NCBI GenBank assembly: GCA_029567325.1
Contig: JAKQLF010000179.1
Location: forward strand, 30,872 to 94,871
Origin: Bacteroidota bacterium
GTDB taxonomy: Bacteria > Bacteroidota > Bacteroidia > Chitinophagales > Saprospiraceae
DNA: 64,000 bases
Reading direction: 5' to 3'
The position numbers and the translations under genes are program-made. A model generated the notes under the pieces. The model worked only from the letters and a program-made list of their open reading frames with translations. It searched no databases and was not told the origin of the DNA. Of the stretch, positions 53,600-61,718 are shown piece by piece (positions within the stretch are counted from its first letter, which is position 1; each line of letters starts with the position of its first letter).

Positions 53600-55183
53600 T
53601 TAATATTGATCTATTATTTTTCTTATTCCAATTGCTTCCTTCAATGGCTTGTAAACGATCTTTAACCAATGGTCAGAATAGGTATCTTGTGTTAATTTAT
53701 TTTTTAATTTTTCTAATTCAGTTTCTGCATCCAAATGAACAAATTTTGCCATTTGTCTACTAATACTCTCACTTGTGTATTTATTATTTTTTACAATGTG
53801 CTCATAGGAATCAGATAATATTGTGTGCGAAAATGATTTGTCCCAAATTCCATTTTTTTGTGTCCAAAACATCACATAATTACTTGAAAATGGATTTTTC
53901 TGACTTTTGAGCCAAAACAATAAATCATCTGAATTTAATAATGGTATCAAATCTTGAATTTGGCTATGAGCCATAAAAGACTGGTCAAAAAGATACAAAA
54001 TGAGTTCCCTCTCAGCGAAATTAAAACATGACTCATATAATGCCTGTTGCAAATAAGAAATTTTCTTTCCTTCTATTAGCGTCAAAAATTGTTTATCTTT
54101 TAAAAAATAATCAAAGACATCCGAATGTTTTTGGTTTAATAAACTCGCCCATTCTGCGGTGGAAATAAATGGAAGTAAATTGGCAAATAGATAATTGACT
54201 TCATTGATGTAAAGCGCAGAGTCGTTATTGACTGGCTCGACGCCCAATCGAGCATTAAAATGATCTTTATTAAAGAATTCATCAGGTTTTTCAGGAAGTT
54301 TAAACGCTCTTGTGATGGTATTTCCCAAACCAAAAAATCCTCCTTTCTTTTCTTCTACACAATAACTTTTTATTTTATCGACCAATAATTGATGCAATGG
54401 GTGATTCGGTATTGTCACCAATTTTAAGGCCAGTAAATTTCTGATTTCACGCTCTGTTTTTTTCTCTTTTGCTTTAAAGACAAATTCGTTGTCATACAAT
54501 TCTTGGATAAAAAGTATTTCATCAGCATTCGAGTCTTTACTAATGATTTCGATGACAGATTTTTTGAAAACTATACTTTCCGAATTCCAATCCTTTTTTA
54601 TCAAATCAAAGGCTATCAACCTATTCTCAGCAATAAACTCCAATCTTTCTGCATTACTCCCTTCTATCCATTTTTGAATTCCAGATTTATATGGGGTACC
54701 GACCGAGAATGCAGGTTTAAATGATAGAATGATTTTCCCCTTCTCTCCTATTGTTTGCAATATTTTATTTCGCAAAAATTGATTGGATTTTATACCTTCA
54801 TCAATTAATGTCAAAATTTGATCTTCTCTGGCTATTTGATTTTTACCTATTATTTTGTCCAACCAAAGGCCAAGAAAAAAATCCTTTAAGTTTATGTCTA
54901 ATATTAAAATTTTCTCCAATTGATGAGCAAAAATGGGCCCACATTGCTCACTAGATTCTTGGATATTTTCAATAGCTGGGCCCTTATATTTTTTTAATTT
55001 GCTTCCTGCTTCATGGAAATAAATAAGCAAAGCTGCAGCTCTAATCAATTTCTCTTCCGGATCATTATGTGAAATTTGCTCTAATGGATTTAAAATATCA
55101 GCGTCAAGAATAGAATAATCGGCTGCCTTTTTATCCGTGCCAATCAGAGCCGTATTCAATATTTCATTTATTATTTTTTCCAT
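53600..55183 (-). CDS. DUF5691-like protein of the cluster
   Basis: A 527-residue soluble, mostly helical protein. The N-terminal NTALIGTDKKA (10-20) and the alternating Leu/Lys helices are as I remember for DUF5691, usually found beside SWIM, MoxR and vWA genes. Helical repeats in the middle (residues about 165-260) recall HEAT-like solenoids, which suggests a scaffold for binding a large partner. No catalytic motif was found. It starts 3 bases after the SWIM gene stop. Identification rests partly on the neighbourhood. Confidence 0.72.
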   Translation of the reverse strand: MEKIINEILNTALIGTDKKAADYSILDADILNPLEQISHNDPEEKLIRAAALLIYFHEAGSKLKKYKGPAIENIQESSEQCGPIFAHQLEKILILDINLKDFFLGLWLDKIIGKNQIAREDQILTLIDEGIKSNQFLRNKILQTIGEKGKIILSFKPAFSVGTPYKSGIQKWIEGSNAERLEFIAENRLIAFDLIKKDWNSESIVFKKSVIEIISKDSNADEILFIQELYDNEFVFKAKEKKTEREIRNLLALKLVTIPNHPLHQLLVDKIKSYCVEEKKGGFFGLGNTITRAFKLPEKPDEFFNKDHFNARLGVEPVNNDSALYINEVNYLFANLLPFISTAEWASLLNQKHSDVFDYFLKDKQFLTLIEGKKISYLQQALYESCFNFAERELILYLFDQSFMAHSQIQDLIPLLNSDDLLFWLKSQKNPFSSNYVMFWTQKNGIWDKSFSHTILSDSYEHIVKNNKYTSESISRQMAKFVHLDAETELEKLKNKLTQDTYSDHWLKIVYKPLKEAIGIRKIIDQY

Positions 55184-55186
55184 TTG

Positions 55187-56527
55187 TTAAAAGACGATGT
55201 AATTATTTTCTTTGAAAATTCCCAGTGCGTGAAAATTTCCATTTCTAATAAATCCTACGGTAATTTTAGCCCCATTTGCACAAATGACAAACCAATTGAG
55301 TACAATATTTTGCAACATGTCCGGGCAAATTGTGATTAAATTATTGACTGAATCAATTGCATATACTTGATTTTGGTTTTTTAAAAGTCTCACGTTTTTT
55401 ACAACAATTATTGTATCATTCCACCATGGATTCTTTGCAATATTGGCACGATCCAAATCAATGGCTTGCTCAAAATCTTCTAATAATTCCGGTAATTTTG
55501 GAACATTATCAAACATTTGATTTTGTAACTTTATGATGGCTCTTTGCCTTGTTTCACCAGGAAAGAAGACCATTTCTGCTTCAAGAATAGATCCTTTCAT
55601 AACTGAAATGGGCATTGGTGAAAATTTAGTTCCAAAATTTAAGATCATAGCTTTTTCATTGGTATGCAGCCCTAGGAGCCATGTCTTTTGAACAATAATG
55701 TCATCATTGGTTTTTTCCTCTTGCCCCAAAACAAGCCATATGTCTTTAATTATGGGTTGAGAGTCGTCTGCCAATAAGTCTTTGGGCGATTGACTCCAAC
55801 CAATCAAATTTTTTATGGTCACTTGCATTTCTTCAATTTGCTGGCCAATGTTCTTATAGGCGTCTAGTAGCAGAAATGTTTTACAGATGATTTGTAATGC
55901 CTCTAGCTGCCAATCGTTACCTGAAGCATAATTCAAATTACTCAATGATTTGACCCATGAAGCAAGCCCAGGAGCTTTGGCATCTATCATTCGAGCCGAT
56001 GTTTTATTAAAATATGAAAGATCTTTATTGGGTAAATGTATCAAACCCGACTTAATGAGGTCTTTGAACCATAAAGTCAATTCTGCTACCCCATCTTCAA
56101 CTGCGACTGCTCTTTCTTCGGCTCTTTTTTCCTTTCCTTTTTCAAGTTTTGATAACTCTTCCTCTGTATATGTTTTTTCTACAATTACTTGTTCGGATTT
56201 TACAGCGCGTTTATTGATCCATTCTGCAACCCATGAAGGTTCATCCGTTTGAGTAGGAGCGTTTGGATCGGAAACCAAAACAAGCATGAGGCCTATGCCG
56301 TGTTTACAAGGAAATTTTCTGGAAGGGCAGCTACATTTGAATGCAATATTCAAAAGGTCTATTTGAGTTTGATAAGGTTTTGCTCCACTCCCTTTTATTT
56401 CACCCCATAAAACTCGATCATTCTGTCCTATTGTCACCCAACTGTTTTTGGATGAAAGACCTTTACCAGCTTTCATAGACGCTTCATCAGGGGCAAGAGA
56501 TCGTATTTGTGATTCAGAAAATTTCAC
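55187..56527 (-). CDS. SWIM zinc-finger protein, first gene of the cluster
   Basis: A 446-residue soluble protein with a SWIM finger, CxCx6CxH, spelled C65-S-C67, six residues, C74-K-H76 (FKCSCPSRKFPCKHGIGL). SWIM fingers bind DNA or proteins; in bacteria they occur with SNF2 helicases and with MoxR/vWA systems. After the finger are a charged helical linker with YTEEELSKLEKGKEKRAEER and about 300 unrecognised residues. It is the promoter-proximal gene; I see no consensus promoter in the 280 bases upstream. It probably recognises the target and recruits the ATPase/vWA pair. Confidence 0.87.
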   Translation of the reverse strand: MKFSESQIRSLAPDEASMKAGKGLSSKNSWVTIGQNDRVLWGEIKGSGAKPYQTQIDLLNIAFKCSCPSRKFPCKHGIGLMLVLVSDPNAPTQTDEPSWVAEWINKRAVKSEQVIVEKTYTEEELSKLEKGKEKRAEERAVAVEDGVAELTLWFKDLIKSGLIHLPNKDLSYFNKTSARMIDAKAPGLASWVKSLSNLNYASGNDWQLEALQIICKTFLLLDAYKNIGQQIEEMQVTIKNLIGWSQSPKDLLADDSQPIIKDIWLVLGQEEKTNDDIIVQKTWLLGLHTNEKAMILNFGTKFSPMPISVMKGSILEAEMVFFPGETRQRAIIKLQNQMFDNVPKLPELLEDFEQAIDLDRANIAKNPWWNDTIIVVKNVRLLKNQNQVYAIDSVNNLITICPDMLQNIVLNWFVICANGAKITVGFIRNGNFHALGIFKENNYIVF

Positions 56528-56663
56528 ATATCAGATTTGAAAGTAATAATAAATAAAAAACCATTATAAGAAAATTAAATATTCAAAAAATAAGAAATAT
56601 TTTATGTATATCCTTCTTACTCCAGACGAAAAAGAATGGCTCCATGTATAGAACTTTCATCCT

Positions 56664-56686
56664 TCGTCTATCGTCTATCGTCTATC
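56664..56686. repeat. Short 7-bp tandem repeat (TCGTCTA)
   Basis: Three tandem copies of TCGTCTA plus two bases. A related motif in opposite orientation (GACGATAGACGA, 34188-34199) lies behind the T9SS cargo gene. Both sit between genes, so they may be dispersed intergenic repeats. Confidence 0.5.
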
Positions 56687-56806
56687 ATGATTCTAGCCTT
56701 TTTATTCATTTAAAAAAATAGCGATCGTATATTAAACCAAACTTACATTTTTCAGTCAAATCAAAAACCACTAATAAATTAACAACAGATTCATAAGAAT
56801 AAAAAG

Positions 56807-57655
56807 ATGAAACATTTAATCCTTGCACTTATTTTCAACCTATTGATCATATCACACCTTGATGCTCAGGAAGAATCTCCTGAAGTCCCAGGCGACCACT
56901 TTTCTTTGGAAGGTTCTCTAGACCTTTTCCAAAAATCCTCCTCTTTAGAAGAATTTGAACAAAAATTAAATGCAAGAGACAATAAGGTCAATAATCTAGA
57001 CTTGAATGAAGACGGCGAAGTGGATTATGTTTCAGTAAGGGATGAAGTCGATGGGGATATTCATGCCATTGTTTTACATGTTGATATCAATGAGCAAGAA
57101 TCACAAGATGTAGCGGTGATCGAAATTGAAAAATCAGATGATGACGAGGTTATTTTGCAAATGGTTGGCAATGACGACCTTTATGGTGAAGGTTACATTG
57201 TCGAACCTAGGGATGGAGAGCTAAGTTTTGATGATGAAGAATATGATGAAACCGTTGTTGTAAACGTAAATCATTGGCCTAGTATCAGATTTATTTATGG
57301 GCCAGCTTACAGGCCTTGGGTTTCTCCTTGGAGGTTTAGAACTCGCCCAATTTGGTGGAAACCTTGGAGGCCATATCCATTTGCCACTTTTCACACAAGA
57401 ATTTACCGGCCTATTGGATTCCACACGGTACACATTCATAGATCAGTAAGGGCGCATCATTTCTATGCGCCAAAAAGAAGAAGTTCACCAGTTGTCAAAA
57501 CCAGATACAGTGTCAATGTTAACAAGCGAACTCATACTATTTCAGCAAGCAAAACAAGGACTGTAAAAACAAGGCAGGGTACTAAAACTACAAAGACAAA
57601 GGTGTCTAAATCCCCAAAAGGAAGTCGTAAAACAAAGACAAAAACAAGGAATTAA
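56807..57655 (+). CDS. Exported acidic/basic protein with calcium-loop-like motif
   Basis: A 282-residue protein with a signal peptide (LILALIFNLLIISHLDAQ). An N-terminal acidic domain has DLNEDGEVDYVSVRDEVDGD, which looks like an EF-hand/dockerin-type calcium loop. A Trp/Pro/Arg-rich middle follows (PAYRPWVSPWRFRTRPIWW), then a very basic Lys/Thr tail of about 50 residues (TKTTKTKVSKSPKGSRKTKT). Proteins with this sequence of domains occur in Bacteroidota, but I know of no function. A hairpin terminator follows at 57681. Confidence 0.75.
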   Translation: MKHLILALIFNLLIISHLDAQEESPEVPGDHFSLEGSLDLFQKSSSLEEFEQKLNARDNKVNNLDLNEDGEVDYVSVRDEVDGDIHAIVLHVDINEQESQDVAVIEIEKSDDDEVILQMVGNDDLYGEGYIVEPRDGELSFDDEEYDETVVVNVNHWPSIRFIYGPAYRPWVSPWRFRTRPIWWKPWRPYPFATFHTRIYRPIGFHTVHIHRSVRAHHFYAPKRRSSPVVKTRYSVNVNKRTHTISASKTRTVKTRQGTKTTKTKVSKSPKGSRKTKTKTRN

Positions 57656-57674
57656 TATCCTGACTTTAATTTAA

Positions 57675-58088
57675 CTAACTAAAAGGCAATAAGTCTGGCT
57701 CTAAGAATTCGGACTTTGCCTTTTCGTTATTGAATATGTCCACTTTATAATGCTGGAATAAGAGATCTTTAAATTGGAATTTCAATCGAGGATAGGTTTG
57801 AATAAATTCTTGAAAATCATCAATTTCTTGTTTTTCCATGAAATGTTTAACCGTTTTGGCTGCTGCAATAGTTAGTGTTTCATTGTACTTATCTCTGGCA
57901 CCTAATAAGGTCACATAATGAATGATTTGACTAGTGATGTTTTCTAAAGCAATTTTCTCACCAAATTTTCGGAGATGTAACCATGCTAACCTCAAATGTG
58001 CTTCATGCGAAAAAAGTTCGGGATTAAGTGTGCCATTCCTAAATTGATCCATGAATGTTTGATCATCCAACAGTAGATGTGCTTCCAT
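57675..58088 (-). CDS. Conserved hypothetical protein (HEAHLRLAW motif)
   Basis: A 137-residue helical protein. The segment FSHEAHLRLAWLHLRKFGE (residues about 26-44) looks strongly conserved, with a His-Glu-x-His that could bind metal, and ETLTIAAAKTVKHFMEK follows. I know of similar hypothetical proteins in several phyla without an assigned activity. It is the last gene of a leftward run rnc-fabF; its C-terminal codons overlap the terminator hairpin of the convergent gene. Confidence 0.7.
   Translation of the reverse strand: MEAHLLLDDQTFMDQFRNGTLNPELFSHEAHLRLAWLHLRKFGEKIALENITSQIIHYVTLLGARDKYNETLTIAAAKTVKHFMEKQEIDDFQEFIQTYPRLKFQFKDLLFQHYKVDIFNNEKAKSEFLEPDLLPFS
57681..57728 (+). terminator. 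Terminator behind the acidic/basic exported protein
   Basis: AAAAGGCAA plus AGTC (57681-57695, with a TA bulge) pairs with GACTTTGCCTTTT (57712-57724), followed by CGTT. The hairpin lies inside the last codons of the opposite-strand gene. Confidence 0.55.
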
Positions 58089-58126
58089 GATGACGGATTT
58101 TAATTCTTTGAATTCGGGTTTTGATT

Positions 58127-58846
58127 TTAATCTACTTTCAACAATTGCAACGCAAAATTTGCTGCTTTTTGTTCGGCGGATTTTTTACTAAAATCTTCGC
58201 CTAATGCTATCTCTTCTCCGTTGATAAATACTCCTACATTGAAATAGTCACGTTTATCAAATTTTGATTTGTTGATGACTTTGAAATTGACTTCTTTATT
58301 ATTTTTTTGACACCATTCCAAAAGTATGCTCTTGAAATTATCATCTTTGAGTTCTAACATGTGGATGTCCAGATAATTCATCAAAATTTTTCTGACAACA
58401 TAATCTGAAGTTTTATCGTAGCCAAATTCAATATATATCGCACCAACCAAGGCTTCCAAAGCATTTCCCATCATCGAGCTGCTCATTTTACCTATAGAAT
58501 ATTCTGACAAGATGATGTCTAGGCCCATGTTGTCAGCAATGTCATTAAGGGTATTTCGTTTTACGATTTTGGATCGCATTTTGGTAAGAAAGCCTTCATC
58601 TTTGTTTGGGTATTTTTTAAAAAGATACTCCGCAACTATTGCATTCAGGACGGAGTCTCCGAGAAACTCCAATCTTTCGTTATTATAGCTGGTCCCTGAT
58701 TCTTCTTGGTTCATGGACCGATGATAAAATGCCATTTTAAAAAGGTGGATATGGGTAGGAGTAAAGCCAAGAATTGGTTTTAATTTCCTTACCAATTGTT
58801 TATCCTCAGACAGGTAGTAGTTATATATTTTCCTGATATATGACAA
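58127..58846 (-). CDS. rnc: Ribonuclease III
   Basis: Cuts double-stranded RNA in rRNA maturation and mRNA control. The 239-residue protein has the catalytic signature ERLEFLGDS (57-65), then MGNALEALVGAIYIEFGYDK near 130, and a C-terminal double-stranded RNA-binding domain (ILLEWCQKNNKEVNFKVI through GEDFSKKSAEQKAANFALQL). It begins one base after the fabF stop, a pairing that is common in bacteria. Usual acpP is not between or before them in this window. Confidence 0.95.
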   Translation of the reverse strand: MSYIRKIYNYYLSEDKQLVRKLKPILGFTPTHIHLFKMAFYHRSMNQEESGTSYNNERLEFLGDSVLNAIVAEYLFKKYPNKDEGFLTKMRSKIVKRNTLNDIADNMGLDIILSEYSIGKMSSSMMGNALEALVGAIYIEFGYDKTSDYVVRKILMNYLDIHMLELKDDNFKSILLEWCQKNNKEVNFKVINKSKFDKRDYFNVGVFINGEEIALGEDFSKKSAEQKAANFALQLLKVD

Positions 58847-58847
58847 G

Positions 58848-60092
58848 TTATTTTATCCTTTTAACAACAACTGAAGCATTGTGGCCACCAAATCCAAAAG
58901 TATTGGAAAGAGCTGCATTTATTTTTCTTTCCTGAGCTTGATTGAATGTAAAATTGAGTTTATTGTCAAGTTCTGGATCGTCGGTAAAGTGATTGATGGT
59001 AGGTGGTATAAAATCATACATCATACCCAAAATAGCTGCTATGCATTCTATGGCTCCTGCAGCACCTAATAAGTGGCCGGTCATTGATTTTGTAGAGCTG
59101 ATATTCAATCCGTACGCATGTTCTCCAAAAACACCTTTTATAGCTTTAGATTCTGCTATATCTCCTAATGGCGTTGAAGTACCATGTACATTGATGTAAT
59201 CAATTTCATCTACGTTGAGTCCAGCATCTGCCACAGCAAGTTTCATCACTCTAGTTGCTCCCAAACCTTCTGGGTGTGGAGCAGTCATGTGATAGGCATC
59301 TGCGGTCATTCCTACTCCAGCAATTTCCGCCAAAATATTTGCACCACGTGCTTTTGCGTGCTCGTATTCTTCCAAAATTAATGCTCCGGCACCTTCACCA
59401 AGTACAAAACCATCTCTGTCTTTATCAAAAGGTCTACTAGCTGTTTCTGGGCTATCATTTCTTTCTGAAAGTGCTTTCATGGAAGAAAATCCACCAATCC
59501 CAGCTTTAGTAACTGCAGCTTCAGATCCACCAGTGATCATAATGTCTGCTCTTCCTAAGCGGATGTAATCACATGCATTGATGATGGCGTGCGTAGAAGA
59601 TGCACAAGCCGAAACAGTTGCGTAATTAATACCTCTGAAGCCGTATTTTATTGAAATCATTCCAGCCGCAATATCGGCGATGAGTTTTGGAATCAGAAAT
59701 GGACTATATTTTGGATCACCAGTTGCAAGTGCAGCTTCCTCAATATCATGTTCAATGGTTTCAAAGCCACCGATACCACTTCCCCAAATGACACCAGCCT
59801 TATCAAGATCTATTTTTTCTGGATCCAAACCGGCCATTTCCATAGCCTCATGCACCGTAAACAGGGCATAATGACAGAAAGGGTCCATTCTCCTTACTTC
59901 TCTCCTATGAATTATAACTTCGGGATCAAAATTTTTGACCTCGCAAGCAAATTTTACTTTGAAATTTGTAGGGTCAAAACGTGTAATGATGCCGGCACCA
60001 CTTTTGCCATTCATCAAACCCTGTTTATATTCTTCGATACTATTTCCTATCGGAGTCAGTGCTCCAATTCCTGTGACAACAACCCTCCTCAT
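58848..60092 (-). CDS. fabF: 3-oxoacyl-ACP synthase II
   Basis: Condenses malonyl-ACP with acyl-ACP in fatty-acid elongation. The 414-residue protein has the Cys-His-His triad: Cys163 in VSACASSTHAI, His in NVHGTSTPLGD and His in SMTGHLLGAAG. RRVVVTGIGALTPIG at the start and GFGGHNASVVV at the end are typical. The ATG at 60092 was chosen; the frame extends 12 bases upstream to a TTG. rnc follows after one base. No acpP lies upstream, unlike the frequent acpP-fabF-rnc order. Confidence 0.96.
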   Translation of the reverse strand: MRRVVVTGIGALTPIGNSIEEYKQGLMNGKSGAGIITRFDPTNFKVKFACEVKNFDPEVIIHRREVRRMDPFCHYALFTVHEAMEMAGLDPEKIDLDKAGVIWGSGIGGFETIEHDIEEAALATGDPKYSPFLIPKLIADIAAGMISIKYGFRGINYATVSACASSTHAIINACDYIRLGRADIMITGGSEAAVTKAGIGGFSSMKALSERNDSPETASRPFDKDRDGFVLGEGAGALILEEYEHAKARGANILAEIAGVGMTADAYHMTAPHPEGLGATRVMKLAVADAGLNVDEIDYINVHGTSTPLGDIAESKAIKGVFGEHAYGLNISSTKSMTGHLLGAAGAIECIAAILGMMYDFIPPTINHFTDDPELDNKLNFTFNQAQERKINAALSNTFGFGGHNASVVVKRIK

Positions 60093-60281
60093 GTGAAAGT
60101 CCAATATTTAGTTTGCAAAGGTGTAATTTTTTTTGAAATTTTAGCCATGTTTTCACATTTAATCACACTAATCATGGTATAGTGTTTCAAATAGTTTACT
60201 TATCCTTTCCTTTAGGACCCAATATATTTAAATGTAAATGAATAGATTGACTCATCGACCTTGTTTTTCAAGCAAATATCA

Positions 60282-60770
60282 TCAAAAGTTTAGAATCACT
60301 TTTTTTCCCTTACTTTTTATAAGTGAAGTACGTTTCGTTTTATTATTCAATTTTGTTTCAACGATATTGGTTTGATCGTCATAGAGATCCAATAATACAT
60401 CGTTTTGGACGGTTATTTCATCCAAGGGTTTGACGTCAGAAATTTCCATGTAACACCACAGGGCTAAGTAATCTTCACTCACTTCTTTGCCAACCCATTT
60501 CCATTCCAAAGTTTTATCCTTACTTGTAATTTTAAACCTCTCTTTGAGGTATTTGGTCAAAACCTCTTCAGCATTTGAAGTTTCTTTAGCTGAAGCGAAA
60601 TAAGTTTTGGGTAATTTGGCGTCTTGCATGGATTTTTCTAAGTCGTCTATGAAAATGTGCATGGTGACTTGCAATGAATGTGCGCTTACATCTTGATTAA
60701 TTTCAGTTTTTGAAATATGGATGGCGTGTTCAAAGCCACATAATGCTAATAAATAGATAATAAAATTCAC
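60282..60770 (-). CDS. DUF6702-family exported protein
   Basis: A 162-residue protein with a short N-terminal hydrophobic leader (FIIYLLALCGFEHA) and a single beta-rich domain. The segment HISKTEINQDVSAHSLQVTM followed by HIFIDDLEKSM matches, to my eye, the DUF6702 family common in Bacteroidota. It is probably periplasmic. Function unknown. It stands alone, 178 bases upstream of fabF on the same strand. Confidence 0.78.
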   Translation of the reverse strand: MNFIIYLLALCGFEHAIHISKTEINQDVSAHSLQVTMHIFIDDLEKSMQDAKLPKTYFASAKETSNAEEVLTKYLKERFKITSKDKTLEWKWVGKEVSEDYLALWCYMEISDVKPLDEITVQNDVLLDLYDDQTNIVETKLNNKTKRTSLIKSKGKKVILNF

Positions 60771-60917
60771 GTCTGTGTTTTGTCTTTTTGATAAACGATT
60801 TCAATAATTGAATAGTTACTTTCAAAGAATGATTTGGTTGTTTCCCAAGAATTTAACTTATCCTGAATACCCGTGCAAATCTATAATAGGAACTTCTTCA
60901 GCATTCTAACCTTAATC

Positions 60918-61019
60918 TTAGTGATTTGTAGAATTTGTGGGTTCAGTTGGTTCTTCTTTTTTTGCTCTTTTTTTAAAAATACCAAAAATATATTCTAAAA
61001 AAGCTTTGAAAACATTCAT
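60918..61019 (-). CDS. Possible 33-residue membrane-associated peptide
   Basis: A short frame on the minus strand beginning MNVFKAFLEYIFGIFKKRAK and ending EEPTEPTNSTNH. It has an amphipathic/hydrophobic first half, a Lys/Arg cluster and an acidic Thr/Pro tail. This organised composition differs from random AT-rich sequence. It has no recognised relative and no clear promoter, so it is only a candidate small gene inside the 514-base spacer between 60770 and 61285. Confidence 0.33.
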   Translation of the reverse strand: MNVFKAFLEYIFGIFKKRAKKEEPTEPTNSTNH

Positions 61020-61284
61020 TGTCTATGATTTATATCCAGTAAACATAGGACTATTTTTTCCAATTGCGTTAAAAAATTCCCCCTACTCTATATTAATTAA
61101 TGTGTTATATATGAAACTATTAAATTGGGTCATTTTTATAATATTCAAATGTATATTGGCACTAGTTATTATAATATGTTCTATTTTAACACCTTTAACA
61201 AATTATATTGCAATATATAGACAATTTAATACTTTTAATGCGTGTGAAAAAGTATTATCTTTGTGGCATCAAATTAAAAGTAAA

Positions 61285-61593
61285 ATGAGTACAACGAAAA
61301 AATTTTTGAAATCAAAACCCGTTTGTAAAGTAACATTCAAATTAGACAAAGGCATTGCAATAAATGCTTCTAAGGTTGAATTATTGGGTGATTTCAATAA
61401 TTGGTCTCCAGAGGTTAATGTTTTAGAAGGTGCTAAGGACGGCTCTTATAAAACTACACTAGATCTTGAAACAGGAAAGAACTATGCATATAGATTCCTG
61501 ATAGATGGGGAAAAATGGGTAAATGATGAGGCACCTGATTCTTTCATTGATGCGGGTATAGGCGGAGAAAGAAATTCTGTTGTGAGTCTTTAA
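61285..61593 (+). CDS. Small CBM48 (glycogen-binding/isoamylase N-terminal-like) protein
   Basis: A 102-residue protein that consists of little more than one AMPK/isoamylase-type carbohydrate-binding domain: VTFKLDKGIAINASKVELLG, GDFNNWSPE (residues 35-43, the hallmark), LETGKNYAYRFLIDG and WVNDEAPD. It may bind alpha-glucan and regulate or localise a partner. The start is the ATG at 61285, just after a TATCTTTG -7 box (61257-61264); the frame is open about 350 bases upstream, but that part is AT-rich and does not look coding. A strong terminator follows. Confidence 0.85.
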   Translation: MSTTKKFLKSKPVCKVTFKLDKGIAINASKVELLGDFNNWSPEVNVLEGAKDGSYKTTLDLETGKNYAYRFLIDGEKWVNDEAPDSFIDAGIGGERNSVVSL

Positions 61594-61632
61594 GGCTTAG
61601 TAAAAGAGAGTAACAAGAGCGTTTTATAAAAG

Positions 61633-61671
61633 AAAAGGGTGACTATATATAACATATAGTTGCCCTTTTTA
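61633..61671 (+). terminator. 16-bp hairpin terminator behind the CBM48 gene
   Basis: AAAAGGGTGACTATAT (61633-61648) pairs with ATATAGTTGCCCTTTT (61654-61669; two G-T pairs) around a 5-base loop, ending in a T run. Confidence 0.75.
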
Positions 61672-61718
61672 TTTAAAGGTGAAGTCCTAAATTGGTTATC
61701 TTCACTTCAAAAACCAGC

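Noticed and set aside
60937..61284. Extension of the CBM48 protein to 218 residues
   Set aside because: The upstream part is AT-rich, with unlikely hydrophobic runs, and a -7 promoter box lies inside it. The ATG at 61285 gives a compact single-domain protein.
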